From: JBGSUZ01 sp043770095
Lineage (GTDB): Bacteria; Bacillota; Clostridia; Peptostreptococcales; Acidaminobacteraceae
Assembly: GCA_043770095.1 (NCBI GenBank)
Contig: JAYVIR010000045.1
Coordinates: 1 to 64,000, forward strand
Reading direction: 5' to 3'
Length of the DNA stretch: 64,000 nucleotides
Numbering within the stretch: the stretch's first letter is position 1; every line of letters begins with the position of its first letter. A program made the translations under genes and the position numbers. This document shows, one piece after another, positions 26,311-33,607 of this stretch. The notes beneath the pieces are model-generated. The model was not told where the DNA came from. It saw only the letters and a program-made list of their open reading frames with translations, and made no database searches.

Positions 26311-27138
26311 TCATTCAAATATAAAGTTTTTATTTTTATGATAACTTGGGCTATTTGCAATCCTCATAAGCTCAAGTTCATGAACAATCAATAAATTGAT
26401 TCGATCGTACTTCCTAGAATCAATATCTAAATCAAGCAAAGACAAACACGTTTTAAAATCGTCGATTACCCAATACGGATTGCCGTATACTTTATAAATA
26501 TCCTCTTTTCCAACGCCTATAAAACCATGACCAACAATAGAGTCATTCCTCATTTCAATGAGATCACCCATTTTAGAGCCGTTTAGAATCTTCTCAACTT
26601 CACTGTATTTATAATCGACTTTCATGTTGTGATTGATATAGCTGCTAATGCCAAACACCAAATTATTGTTAAAAATACGATATTGTTTTCTCAACATTTT
26701 TAAGATGGTTCTTTTTTGCATGACATCCACATGAAAGTTGAACTGATTGCGGTTGATATGTTTTTTTACAAACATATATTTAAAAATTGCCTCGCGACAA
26801 CGATTCACTCTTCCAAGGAAATCAATGTATTCTTGATTGACTATTTTGAAAAGAATGTTCTCAATCAATTCAGAAAAAACTGGCTCAATCTCCCCTGCAA
26901 TTAAATCTCTCAAATTTTCTTTTAACCACCGAATATCAGGTTCTTTTTGAAAATCAGACGGCAAGGTTCGAAGGAGTTTCTTTGCTGTAATAAAATCAAA
27001 ATTGATTGCATAACGACAAGAATCCATTAAAATTGCTGCACTGCTTGTGTCTAGGTCTTGGTCGTTCATTATCTCTAACGCCCCAGAGTAGTCATAACGC
27101 TGAACAAGTTTTAATATAATGTCGTATTCTTTAATCAT
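26311..27138 (-). CDS. Stand-alone HEPN-domain protein with R-N-x5-H motif (Csm6-HEPN-like, no CARF)
   Basis: 275 residues, all alpha-helical in appearance. It carries EMRNDSIVGHGF, an R197-x6-H204 motif of the form RN...HG that defines HEPN ribonucleases such as Csm6/Csx1. Two further stretches also look Csm6-HEPN-like to me: LVQRYDYSGALEIMN at the N-terminus and DFLGRVNRCREAIFKYM near 106-122. There is no N-terminal Rossmann CARF domain, which Csm6 proteins use to sense cyclic oligoadenylate; the protein is only as long as the HEPN part. ATG 27138 follows GGGAGATG at suitable spacing and lies 4 bases after the pseudouridine synthase gene; lepB follows immediately. No cas genes or CRISPR repeats are in the window. 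RNase activity is inferred. It could instead be a catalytically silent RNA-binding HEPN. Confidence 0.6.
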   Translation of the reverse strand: MIKEYDIILKLVQRYDYSGALEIMNDQDLDTSSAAILMDSCRYAINFDFITAKKLLRTLPSDFQKEPDIRWLKENLRDLIAGEIEPVFSELIENILFKIVNQEYIDFLGRVNRCREAIFKYMFVKKHINRNQFNFHVDVMQKRTILKMLRKQYRIFNNNLVFGISSYINHNMKVDYKYSEVEKILNGSKMGDLIEMRNDSIVGHGFIGVGKEDIYKVYGNPYWVIDDFKTCLSLLDLDIDSRKYDRINLLIVHELELMRIANSPSYHKNKNFIFE

Positions 27139-27142
27139 GAAA

Positions 27143-28048
27143 TCATCTCCCGTGTTGGGCCTCTTTGATGAATGATTGAATGTCCTCTGACTCACACGTA
27201 AATACATGCTCGCCTATAACCACTTTATACCCATGTAAGAGCTGATTTTCAACATTATTTATTCGACGTCCGCCATATTTTATATCACCGACAATCGGAT
27301 GTCCAATATAGGCCATAGAAGCTCTAATTTGATGGCTTCGACCCGTTAATAATTCCACTTCTAAGAGCGTATAATTGCCCAATTGTTGTAATGGTTTAAA
27401 TTTGGTGTGACAAAACTTGCCTTCATCGTCTGAGTGAGCCATTAATTTAACTTTATTGCTCTCTTCGTCCTTCGTCAGGTAGCCTAACACTTCTCCTGCT
27501 GCTGCAACTCGACCATGAACGATGCACTGATAATACTTTTGAATTTGACGCTCTCTCATCATTTCATTGTAGCGTTTTAGCGCATCGTACGTTTTTGCAA
27601 AAACCACTACACCACTGGTGTTTTTATCCAAGCGATGAATCGGTGCCGGCTTGAAAGTTCTTGTCGCCAAATGCTTTAAATATATTTGAACAAAAGAAGC
27701 CAAGGTCTTTTTATACTCATTTTTATCAGGATGCGTCAGTAAATCTTTAGGTTTATGCACGACAAGAAGTTCCTCGTCTTCATAAATGATGTTTAAATCT
27801 GCTTCTTCAGCAGTGATCGGCGCTTCTTCAGTCATGAGTGTGTCCATGGTTTCATCGCTTAAGAAAATTTCAAGAATGTCGCCTTCTTTAAGAAAATACT
27901 CTTCCTTAACTTTAACGCCATTTACCTTAAACACTTTTTTGCGAATTAATTTGAAAATATTGCTCCGCGAACTATTGTTTAAATATTTTAGCAAAAACCG
28001 ATCCAATCTTTGCCCATCTTCATTTTTACCAATTGTAATTGCTTTCAT
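27143..28048 (-). CDS. RluA-family 23S rRNA/tRNA pseudouridine synthase
   Basis: 301 residues. An N-terminal S4 RNA-binding domain (GQRLDRFLLKYLNNSSRSNIFKLIRKKVFKVNGV) is followed by the RluA/RluC/RluD catalytic domain. The catalytic Asp is in PIHRLDKNTSGVVVFAKT, with YQCIVHGR and LLTGRSHQIRASMAYIGHPIVGD. It isomerises uridine to pseudouridine in structured RNA. RluC, RluD and paralogues cannot be told apart by eye. ATG 28048 follows GAGGTCAATAA. The HEPN gene starts 4 bases after its stop codon. Confidence 0.92.
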   Translation of the reverse strand: MKAITIGKNEDGQRLDRFLLKYLNNSSRSNIFKLIRKKVFKVNGVKVKEEYFLKEGDILEIFLSDETMDTLMTEEAPITAEEADLNIIYEDEELLVVHKPKDLLTHPDKNEYKKTLASFVQIYLKHLATRTFKPAPIHRLDKNTSGVVVFAKTYDALKRYNEMMRERQIQKYYQCIVHGRVAAAGEVLGYLTKDEESNKVKLMAHSDDEGKFCHTKFKPLQQLGNYTLLEVELLTGRSHQIRASMAYIGHPIVGDIKYGGRRINNVENQLLHGYKVVIGEHVFTCESEDIQSFIKEAQHGR

Positions 28049-28134
28049 TTATTGACCTCATTTTCTCTATAGAGTTGTATAACGCACAATTGTTACACAA
28101 CAGTTTTAAGCTTTATTATAAGCTAAAGTGCTCG

Positions 28135-29016
28135 TCAGATTAATTTAATGTAGCTGTTTTTTTGATCTGCGCAAATTTCAAAACCCAATTGCCGATAAAG
28201 CTTTATAGCGTTTTTATTTTCGACATCCACGGTTAATGTTGGTAGCTTATGTTTCTCTAATACAACTTGAATAAGTGAACAGGTAATTAATTTTCCAATT
28301 CCTTTTTCTCTAAAATGTTCACTTACGTATATGCCACCAATTAAGCGGTGCTTGGGAAGTTCATATTCCAAAAGGCCTTGCCCTATAGCTTGGTCATCTT
28401 TTTTAACCAGTAAATAAGCATCTGCAAGGTTTCTCTCTGCCATTTTTTTCTTGAGCTGATTAACAGATAGTGATTTTCGGTTGAAGTATTTTTCAACTTC
28501 AATTAGAAAAGGGACAATTTCATTAAAATCTATTTGATTAGCCAAAGTTATTTCAATTCCAGATCGGCTAAAACCTTCAATTATTTCCAACAAGCGTTTT
28601 TCAGTAAAATCAACTATTTTATCCTTATGAATGCTCATCCAATAATAGTGCTGCTCTTGAACACTATCAATGCTCTTATCAATTATTTTCTGTGTTAACG
28701 TTACAGAAAAATTATCACCTTTTAGACAAGTTGGTTTTATATGCAGTAATGTTTTAAGAACGCTATACTTTGACTTTACGCGGTCATCTGCAAAATGCAC
28801 TAAAGTCAGACCGCCACCACAAGAAGCGATCAATCCAATAATTTCAATATTTTCAGTAATAATATACACTTCAAATCCATCTTTAATTCGAAGCATCTCT
28901 CCGTTTGTACTTAATTGGAAAATTTGATAAAAGGATGCAGCTTTCCAATAATGGGCTTTTAAGTAGCGCTCAACGGCTTTTAGCAATACCTTGTCATTTT
29001 TTAAACGATCTAACAT
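28135..29016 (-). CDS. GNAT-family N-acetyltransferase
   Basis: 293 residues. The C-terminal half is a GNAT fold with the acetyl-CoA loop FREKGIGKLITCSLIQ (pattern R/Q-x-x-G-x-G/A) and the terminal motif VDVENKNAIKLYRQLGFE. The N-terminal half (about 1-150) is probably a second, degenerate GNAT-like domain, as in two-domain GNAT proteins. The acceptor is unknown. Start ATG 29016 follows GAGAGAGGGCACT. It is divergent from the MltG-like gene. A weak hairpin, TTAGCTT/AAGCTTAA, lies past its stop near 28110. Confidence 0.8.
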   Translation of the reverse strand: MLDRLKNDKVLLKAVERYLKAHYWKAASFYQIFQLSTNGEMLRIKDGFEVYIITENIEIIGLIASCGGGLTLVHFADDRVKSKYSVLKTLLHIKPTCLKGDNFSVTLTQKIIDKSIDSVQEQHYYWMSIHKDKIVDFTEKRLLEIIEGFSRSGIEITLANQIDFNEIVPFLIEVEKYFNRKSLSVNQLKKKMAERNLADAYLLVKKDDQAIGQGLLEYELPKHRLIGGIYVSEHFREKGIGKLITCSLIQVVLEKHKLPTLTVDVENKNAIKLYRQLGFEICADQKNSYIKLI

Positions 29017-29165
29017 AGTGCCCTCTCTCTTGCTCTTTCAAAAAAAGTGTGGTCTATCAAGATTGTAACACGTTATTAACCGCATTGAAACCTTTTATAG
29101 ATTGGCTTCATGAGGTATTTGTGGTATTCTAGAGATATGAGAAATTGGCATTATAGGAGGTAGCA

Positions 29166-29732
29166 ATGGGCGAGAAAATAAAAGATTTAATTTATGATTT
29201 TAGCGACATAATCATATCACTGATCATCATCACCATGATTTTTGGAGTCGTCTCTTGGAAAATTTCAGATTCGATGGCTTACAGCAGTTTTACACCACAA
29301 TCTTCAAAAGCAACTTTAGAGCAAAAGGAAACACCTGTTACTAAAACTGATGACACTACTGCAGTTGACGTTAGCAAAGACAACAACACATCTACAGTAA
29401 CACCAAATACTGCAGCTGCAACAACAGCACCAGTTACCGTTGGAGGCAAGCCTGCTGCATCTGGCACTTCGACTGGTTCAACTACTGGTTCAAGTCCAAC
29501 TGCACCAGCTTCAACTGCCGCTGATGTTAAAATCACCATTCCAGCTGGCTCAGCCGGCATTAGCATTGCTAAAATTTTAAAAGAAGCTGGCATTATTACA
29601 GATACAAAGATCTTTATCACGCGAGTAGATCAACTCAAAATGGGTCCTAAACTTAAAGCCGGTAATTTTACAATAAAAGCAGGCAGTACGCTAGATGACG
29701 TTATTTATTTGATTGCTGGGAAGAAAAAGTAA
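29166..29732 (+). CDS. Short MltG/YceG-like protein lacking the transglycosylase domain
   Basis: 188 residues: one N-terminal membrane segment (about 14-33), a low-complexity Thr/Ala/Ser/Pro-rich linker (about 40-120), and a C-terminal domain like the LysM-like part of MltG (ITIPAGSAGISIAKILKEAGIITDTKIFI, LKAGNFTIKAGSTLDDVIYLI). Full-length MltG continues with an endolytic transglycosylase domain carrying a catalytic Glu; that is absent here. It could bind nascent peptidoglycan or a partner without cutting. ATG 29166 follows GGAGGTAGCA. The gene ends normally before three tandem hairpin repeats and a terminator. Confidence 0.75.
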   Translation: MGEKIKDLIYDFSDIIISLIIITMIFGVVSWKISDSMAYSSFTPQSSKATLEQKETPVTKTDDTTAVDVSKDNNTSTVTPNTAAATTAPVTVGGKPAASGTSTGSTTGSSPTAPASTAADVKITIPAGSAGISIAKILKEAGIITDTKIFITRVDQLKMGPKLKAGNFTIKAGSTLDDVIYLIAGKKK

Positions 29733-29737
29733 GTTTT

Positions 29738-29868
29738 AAAATCAGTCGCTGGCAACAAAGCGACTGATTTTGAAACCTTTAGCACGTTTGCTCGCTGGCA
29801 CCAAAGCGATTGATTTTGAAACCCTTAGCACATTTGCTCGCTGGCACCAAAGCGACTGATTTTGAAGC
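29738..29868 (+). repeat. Tandem 46-bp hairpin repeat (about 2.7 copies)
   Basis: Units start at 29746, 29792 and 29838, each with the core TCGCT-GGCAmCAA-AGCGA (5-bp stem, 8-nt loop) followed by TGATTTTGAA. The first hairpin is extended by AAAATCAG/CTGATTTT to a perfect 13-bp stem (29738-29750 with 29759-29771). The same core, with different outer arms, recurs at 53001-53018. It lies in the 3' untranslated region of the MltG-like gene. Function unknown. Confidence 0.9.
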
Positions 29869-29889
29869 CTGTCAGTATAACTTATGCAC

Positions 29890-29926
29890 AAAGACGCCTC
29901 CTAATTATTATTGGGGCGTCTTTTTT
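29890..29926 (+). terminator. Terminator after the MltG-like gene
   Basis: Stem AAAGACGCC/GGCGTCTTT with an A/U-rich loop and six T. It follows the tandem hairpins. Confidence 0.88.
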
Positions 29927-29985
29927 AATTTGCTTCATTGGCAAAATGGCTTAAAACTATATTTTAATTCTTAATACATTCTTAA

Positions 29986-30000
29986 TGATTATCATTATCA
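29986..30000. promoter_or_regulatory. Fur box upstream of sodA
   Basis: TGATTATCATTATCA matches the Gram-positive Fur consensus TGATAATNATTATCA at every defined position but one. It overlaps the -35 region; the -10 TATAAT is at 30009-30014. Iron-dependent repression of sodA is expected. Confidence 0.75.
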
Positions 30001-30001
30001 A

Positions 30002-30035
30002 TTAGTGTTATAATCAACTTATAACTTAACACTAA
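30002..30035. promoter_or_regulatory. Inverted repeat spanning the sodA -10 box
   Basis: Perfect 9-bp arms, TTAGTGTTA (30002-30010) and TAACACTAA (30027-30035), lie 16 bases apart and bracket the -10 and start point. It could be a second operator or a short 5' hairpin. Confidence 0.45.
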
Positions 30036-30055
30036 CTTTTTAGGAGGTATTATAT

Positions 30056-30667
30056 ATGACTCACGTATTAGCACCACTCACATACAATTACAACGCTTTA
30101 GAACCTCACTTTGACGCTTTGACTATGGAAATTCATCATAGCAAACACCATCAGGCATATATTAACAACCTTAACGCCGCACTGGACAAACATCCTGCAT
30201 TACACGAAATTTCTTTGGAAGCACTCCTCACAGACCTTTCAAAAGTTCCAGAAGACATTCGAACAGCTATCAGAAATAACGGTGGCGGTCATTTAAATCA
30301 TAGCGCATTTTGGGACATTCTCACGCCTGGCGGCAGCTCAGAACCCATTGGCGATTTAAAAAATAAGATTGAACAAACCTTCGGTAGTTTTGATGCCTTT
30401 AAAGAAAAGTTCGCCGCTGCTGCCACAACCAGATTCGGAAGTGGTTGGGCATGGCTTGTCATCAACAAAGATAACAACTTAGAAATTCTATCGACCGCCA
30501 ACCAAGACAATCCCGTTTCTGATGGATTTAAACCCCTCTTTGGTCTCGATGTTTGGGAGCATGCTTATTATTTAAAATTCCAAAACAAACGACCAGACTA
30601 TATTGGCGCATGGTGGCATCTGATTAACTGGAACAAAGCAGAATCCCGATTTCAATCGTTGAAATAA
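30056..30667 (+). CDS. sodA: Superoxide dismutase (Mn/Fe family, Mn-like)
   Basis: 203-residue cytosolic enzyme that converts superoxide to hydrogen peroxide and oxygen. Metal ligands are visible in MEIHHSKHHQAYI (His), NHSAFW (His) and GLDVWEHAYYLKFQNKRPDY (Asp and His). Residues typical of the Mn type are NGGGHLNHSAFW with Gly before the His, and NQDNP with Gln in the second-shell position. ATG 30056 follows AGGAGGTATTATAT. It is monocistronic, with a Fur box and its own terminator. Metal preference is inferred from these few residues. Confidence 0.95.
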   Translation: MTHVLAPLTYNYNALEPHFDALTMEIHHSKHHQAYINNLNAALDKHPALHEISLEALLTDLSKVPEDIRTAIRNNGGGHLNHSAFWDILTPGGSSEPIGDLKNKIEQTFGSFDAFKEKFAAAATTRFGSGWAWLVINKDNNLEILSTANQDNPVSDGFKPLFGLDVWEHAYYLKFQNKRPDYIGAWWHLINWNKAESRFQSLK

Positions 30668-30700
30668 ACCTCCTTAATTTCAAAGAACGGCTACAACATT

Positions 30701-30727
30701 AAACCCCCTAGTGACCTAGGGGGTTTT
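30701..30727. terminator. Bidirectional terminator between sodA and ecsC
   Basis: 11-bp stem AAACCCCCTAG/CTAGGGGGTTT with loop TGAC, flanked by A and T runs. The stop codon of the minus-strand EcsC gene (30716-30718) lies within the stem. Confidence 0.9.
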
Positions 30728-31462
30728 CGTAATGTCAAATCGATTTTCTGGATGTTTTTGAAAATATCTCAACCGATAGGCATTGATTGCCGTCTCACCT
30801 AAGTGTAGCAATAGCTGACGGTTCACGCCTGCACCGATTACAATACCAATTCCAGGAATTATTTGAAGCAGCTTCGCCAAATCGATATAATCTCTATATT
30901 CTTGCTGAAAACCTTTCCAGTCAATTGTTTCGAGAGGATTCTCTAAAGTTTCTCGTCTGGATTCAAATTCGATGAGCGCCCGAAGGTGCTGTTTTTTTAA
31001 AGTGGCATTTGAAAAGGCTTCCCTGAAAATTAACATCGCAAAATACCGTTCTTTGGGATCTTTCAGGTCATATCCAAAATGGCTCCCAATTTCAAAAATC
31101 AATTTAATTTTAAAACTCATCAATATGGGCAAATCCATGAGACTCGTTATAATGCCCCCTGCGCTTGTGCCCGCACCGCTAAGCATCCCCAGATGAACCG
31201 CATTCTCAATTTCTTTTTGAGACAAAAGTTCCCTTTGATCAAGTGATAAATGTGCATCTGTTTTAGGAAGTTTAATCCCCGATCCCGTCATAACAAGCCT
31301 AGTAAAGCCTTCCATTCCTTTCGTAATTGCGTCCTGAATTTTATCAGGAATAAACCCCTGCACATATTTTTGAAATCTGTCAGTCACCTTTTGAAACCTG
31401 TTGGCCTCTCGGCTTTCTTTTTTAAGCCATACTTGCAATGCCTCATAATTTCTATTTTTCAT
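30716..31462 (-). CDS. EcsC family protein
   Basis: 248 residues resembling EcsC, an accessory protein often linked to ABC transporters and peptidase secretion in Bacillus, whose biochemical role is not established. The family pattern includes IENAVHLGMLSGAGTSAGGIITSLMDLPILMSFKIKLIFEIGSHFGYDL and LLQIIPGIGIVIGAGVNRQLLLHLGETAINAYRLRYF, two amphipathic or membrane-associated stretches. ATG 31462 is set by GGAGGTCGCAG; an upstream start at 31504 has no such site. No ecsA or ecsB homologue is adjacent. Confidence 0.85.
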   Translation of the reverse strand: MKNRNYEALQVWLKKESREANRFQKVTDRFQKYVQGFIPDKIQDAITKGMEGFTRLVMTGSGIKLPKTDAHLSLDQRELLSQKEIENAVHLGMLSGAGTSAGGIITSLMDLPILMSFKIKLIFEIGSHFGYDLKDPKERYFAMLIFREAFSNATLKKQHLRALIEFESRRETLENPLETIDWKGFQQEYRDYIDLAKLLQIIPGIGIVIGAGVNRQLLLHLGETAINAYRLRYFQKHPENRFDITKTP

Positions 31463-31515
31463 CTGCGACCTCCAAGTGTAATCCATTTCGGGTAACTTAA
31501 GCAACGCTAAATCGA

Positions 31516-31875
31516 TTAGAATATTCTGAGTAAAAACGACAACAAACTCAGTATCACAAAAATACCACTAATTGACAATGCGATTTTATGATTCCTTGAT
31601 TGCGTCTTTTTAAGTGCAATACTTAAGAACTGGCCTATAATACCAGAAACAATAAACATTAACATGACGGTAATGCCCATAAACAAACCTTCTGTGCCAA
31701 TGCTGCCACCAGTAACGTGCTTTGCCTCTGTAATGCCCTTAAAATAGTACGCCATAATAAGCCCTAATGCGGTAAATCCAATCATCACGCGATAGGCCTT
31801 TTCCTTATAAAAACGATAAATCGAAAAAGCGAGTAATGCGATGAATCCTGCTAAAAATATCCATATCCCTGCCAT
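31516..31875 (-). CDS. Small hypothetical membrane protein
   Basis: 119 residues with four predicted membrane segments, roughly 3-20, 31-47, 64-86 and 97-117. I do not recognise the family. ATG 31875 follows GGAGGCTTTT. It lies 53 bases upstream of ecsC on the same strand and downstream of the terminator that ends the Crp/Fnr gene, so it may begin a two-gene unit with ecsC. Confidence 0.7.
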   Translation of the reverse strand: MAGIWIFLAGFIALLAFSIYRFYKEKAYRVMIGFTALGLIMAYYFKGITEAKHVTGGSIGTEGLFMGITVMLMFIVSGIIGQFLSIALKKTQSRNHKIALSISGIFVILSLLSFLLRIF

Positions 31876-31892
31876 AAAAGCCTCCGTATAAT

Positions 31893-31922
31893 AAAAATGA
31901 GCTGGCGCAAATGCACCAACTC
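31893..31922 (-). terminator. Terminator after the Crp/Fnr gene
   Basis: Minus-strand stem GAGTTGGTGCA/TGCGCCAGCTC (11 positions including two G-U pairs) followed by AUUUUUAUU. Confidence 0.82.
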
Positions 31923-31938
31923 CGTTATTGTACCCGAT

Positions 31939-32658
31939 TTAACACAGATTTTCTAGGTCGACCATATTTTTAATCAAAATCTGTTTTTTATTTTTGACAA
32001 TAATCAAGCCAATCTCCTGAAAATAATTCAGTTTGCGACTCATTGTCTCTCTGGCAATACCAGCGTAACTGCCCATTTCCTCACGGCTAATCGACAAACG
32101 AATCAAAGTGCCTTCTTTGGTTTCTATGCCAAATTCTTTTGCCAAATGAACCAATAATCCTGCTACTTTTGAATCCAAGTTGTTGATAGAAAGACGTTCT
32201 ACAAGCGCTTCTGCTTTTGTAATGCGTTCATAAGCCTTCTCGAAGACTTTTAAGGTGATTTCAGGATTGGACAAAATAATTTTATCGAATTCACTCTTAG
32301 CCAATAGGCTGACATCCGAATCTTCAAGTGCCACCGCATCCATATCAAATTCGTCTTCTTTCAATAAGTTAAATGCACCAAAAAAATCGCCATCTGACAT
32401 GATGTAGATGATCTGCTCTTTGCCTTCACTATTGATTTTAAAAAGTTTGACTCGACCTTGGCACAGAATAAACAACTTATTTGCTTTCTCTCCTGCCTTA
32501 AAAAGATAGGATCCTTTTTTGTAAGAAACAGTGGTCACGCCACTCGATATTTTTTCAGCCTCTGCCTCAGATAAATTGGAGAGCAACGGTATATTATTGA
32601 TGCAATGCAATTTGCCACATTTGGTGCAATTTTTCTGTGAACAAGCTAACATGCCCAT
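31939..32658 (-). CDS. Crp/Fnr-family transcription regulator with N-terminal cysteine cluster
   Basis: 239 residues. The cyclic-nucleotide-binding-like beta-barrel spans about 25-140 (YKKGSYLFKAGEKANKLFILCQGRVKLF, IIYIMSDGDFFGAFNLL). The C-terminal HTH_Crp spans about 160-235, with recognition helix SREEMGSYAGIARETMSRKLNYF. Four N-terminal cysteines, C6, C11, C14 and C19, sit where FNR proteins ligate an oxygen-labile [4Fe-4S] cluster, so it may sense oxygen or redox. ATG 32658 follows GGAGGGCAAAA. It lies 94 bases after pflA, so control of fermentation genes is plausible but unproven. Confidence 0.88.
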   Translation of the reverse strand: MGMLACSQKNCTKCGKLHCINNIPLLSNLSEAEAEKISSGVTTVSYKKGSYLFKAGEKANKLFILCQGRVKLFKINSEGKEQIIYIMSDGDFFGAFNLLKEDEFDMDAVALEDSDVSLLAKSEFDKIILSNPEITLKVFEKAYERITKAEALVERLSINNLDSKVAGLLVHLAKEFGIETKEGTLIRLSISREEMGSYAGIARETMSRKLNYFQEIGLIIVKNKKQILIKNMVDLENLC

Positions 32659-32695
32659 TTTTGCCCTCCATCTTGAATGCTTTTAGTGACGAGTT

Positions 32696-32735
32696 AAAAC
32701 GCTAATCCAATCGATTAAAATTGAATTAACGTTTT
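32696..32735 (-). terminator. Possible terminator after pflA
   Basis: Minus-strand 11-position stem AAAACGTTAAT/ATTAGCGTTTT with an 18-nt loop. One pair is G-U only on this strand, which suggests the minus transcript is the one selected. The U-tail is short. Confidence 0.5.
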
Positions 32736-32752
32736 TTATAAAATGTATAAAA

Positions 32753-33514
32753 TTATGCTGAAGCAGCTTGATCCAACTGCTTTGTACGCAGTTCATGCAC
32801 TTTTGCGATTAGATAAATCTCCAACGTTTTTGCTGTAGTTTTATCCATTGCTGCTGTGTTTTTTAGAGGATCTTCTAATGAGAGCTGATTGTATTTTTGG
32901 ACTCCCATTTTATGATAAGGTAAAATTTCTATCTTATCAACGATTGTTTGATATTTGACAATAATCTCAGCAAGGCGATCCATTGAAGCTTCATTGTCGG
33001 TATAACCTGGAACCATGACATGTCTGAAACTAATTTTGCCCTTAAAATGTTTCAATTTTTCTAAGAATGTCGTTCGACCGCTCATGCTCACACCTACCAA
33101 AGCTTGATGCTCTGCTTCGTCAAAATGCTTGATGTCTAAAAGAATATAGTCCGTATAATGAAGAATTTCTTCAAAATACTGAGCTTCTCCATATCCAGAA
33201 GTATCAAGTGCCGTGTGAATGCCCGCGGCTTTCATCAATTTTAAAGACTCGAGAAGAAATTTGCCTTGTACAAGTGGTTCGCCGCCCGAAAAAGTCACGC
33301 CGCCACCTGAGCGTTCAAAATAAGGTTTATAGCGTTTCGCCATATTAACCATATCCTGAGGCGTGGTAATTTCTCCAGCTTTCATCTTTTGAGTATCCGC
33401 ATTATGGCAATACAAACATCTGAGGGGACAGCCTTGTAAGAACACAATCGTTCTTATGCCTGGCCCATCTAATAAGCCCATTGTTTCTATTGAATGAATT
33501 CGTCCTGTTGTCAT
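32753..33514 (-). CDS. pflA: Pyruvate formate-lyase activating enzyme
   Basis: 253-residue radical SAM enzyme that installs the glycyl radical on PflB. The cluster motif is CPLRCLYCHN (C-x3-C-x2-C), and the family pattern IHSIETMGLLDGPGIRTIVFLQGCPLRC starts the protein. The SAM-binding stretch SGGGVTFSGGEPLVQ follows. ATG 33514 follows AGAGGGGATAAAACC. It is downstream of pflB on the same strand, the usual order, with 84 bases between that contain a 22-bp tandem duplication. Confidence 0.97.
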   Translation of the reverse strand: MTTGRIHSIETMGLLDGPGIRTIVFLQGCPLRCLYCHNADTQKMKAGEITTPQDMVNMAKRYKPYFERSGGGVTFSGGEPLVQGKFLLESLKLMKAAGIHTALDTSGYGEAQYFEEILHYTDYILLDIKHFDEAEHQALVGVSMSGRTTFLEKLKHFKGKISFRHVMVPGYTDNEASMDRLAEIIVKYQTIVDKIEILPYHKMGVQKYNQLSLEDPLKNTAAMDKTTAKTLEIYLIAKVHELRTKQLDQAASA

Positions 33515-33554
33515 TGGTTTTATCCCCTCTCGTTTTTATTAATCCGTTTTTATA

Positions 33555-33607
33555 CTAAACCGCTTGGCTGTTTATCCTAAACCGCTTGGCTGTTTATCCT
33601 AAACCGC
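33555..33607 (-). repeat. 22-bp tandem duplication at the pflB 3' end
   Basis: The unit CTAAACCGCTTGGCTGTTTATC (plus strand, at 33555 and 33577) is followed by a partial third copy CTAAACCGC that includes the pflB stop codon. The perfect identity suggests a recent slippage duplication in the pflB-pflA spacer. Confidence 0.9.

Noticed and set aside
29738..29868. CRISPR array
   Set aside because: The 46-bp repeats are directly adjacent with no variable spacers and no cas genes.
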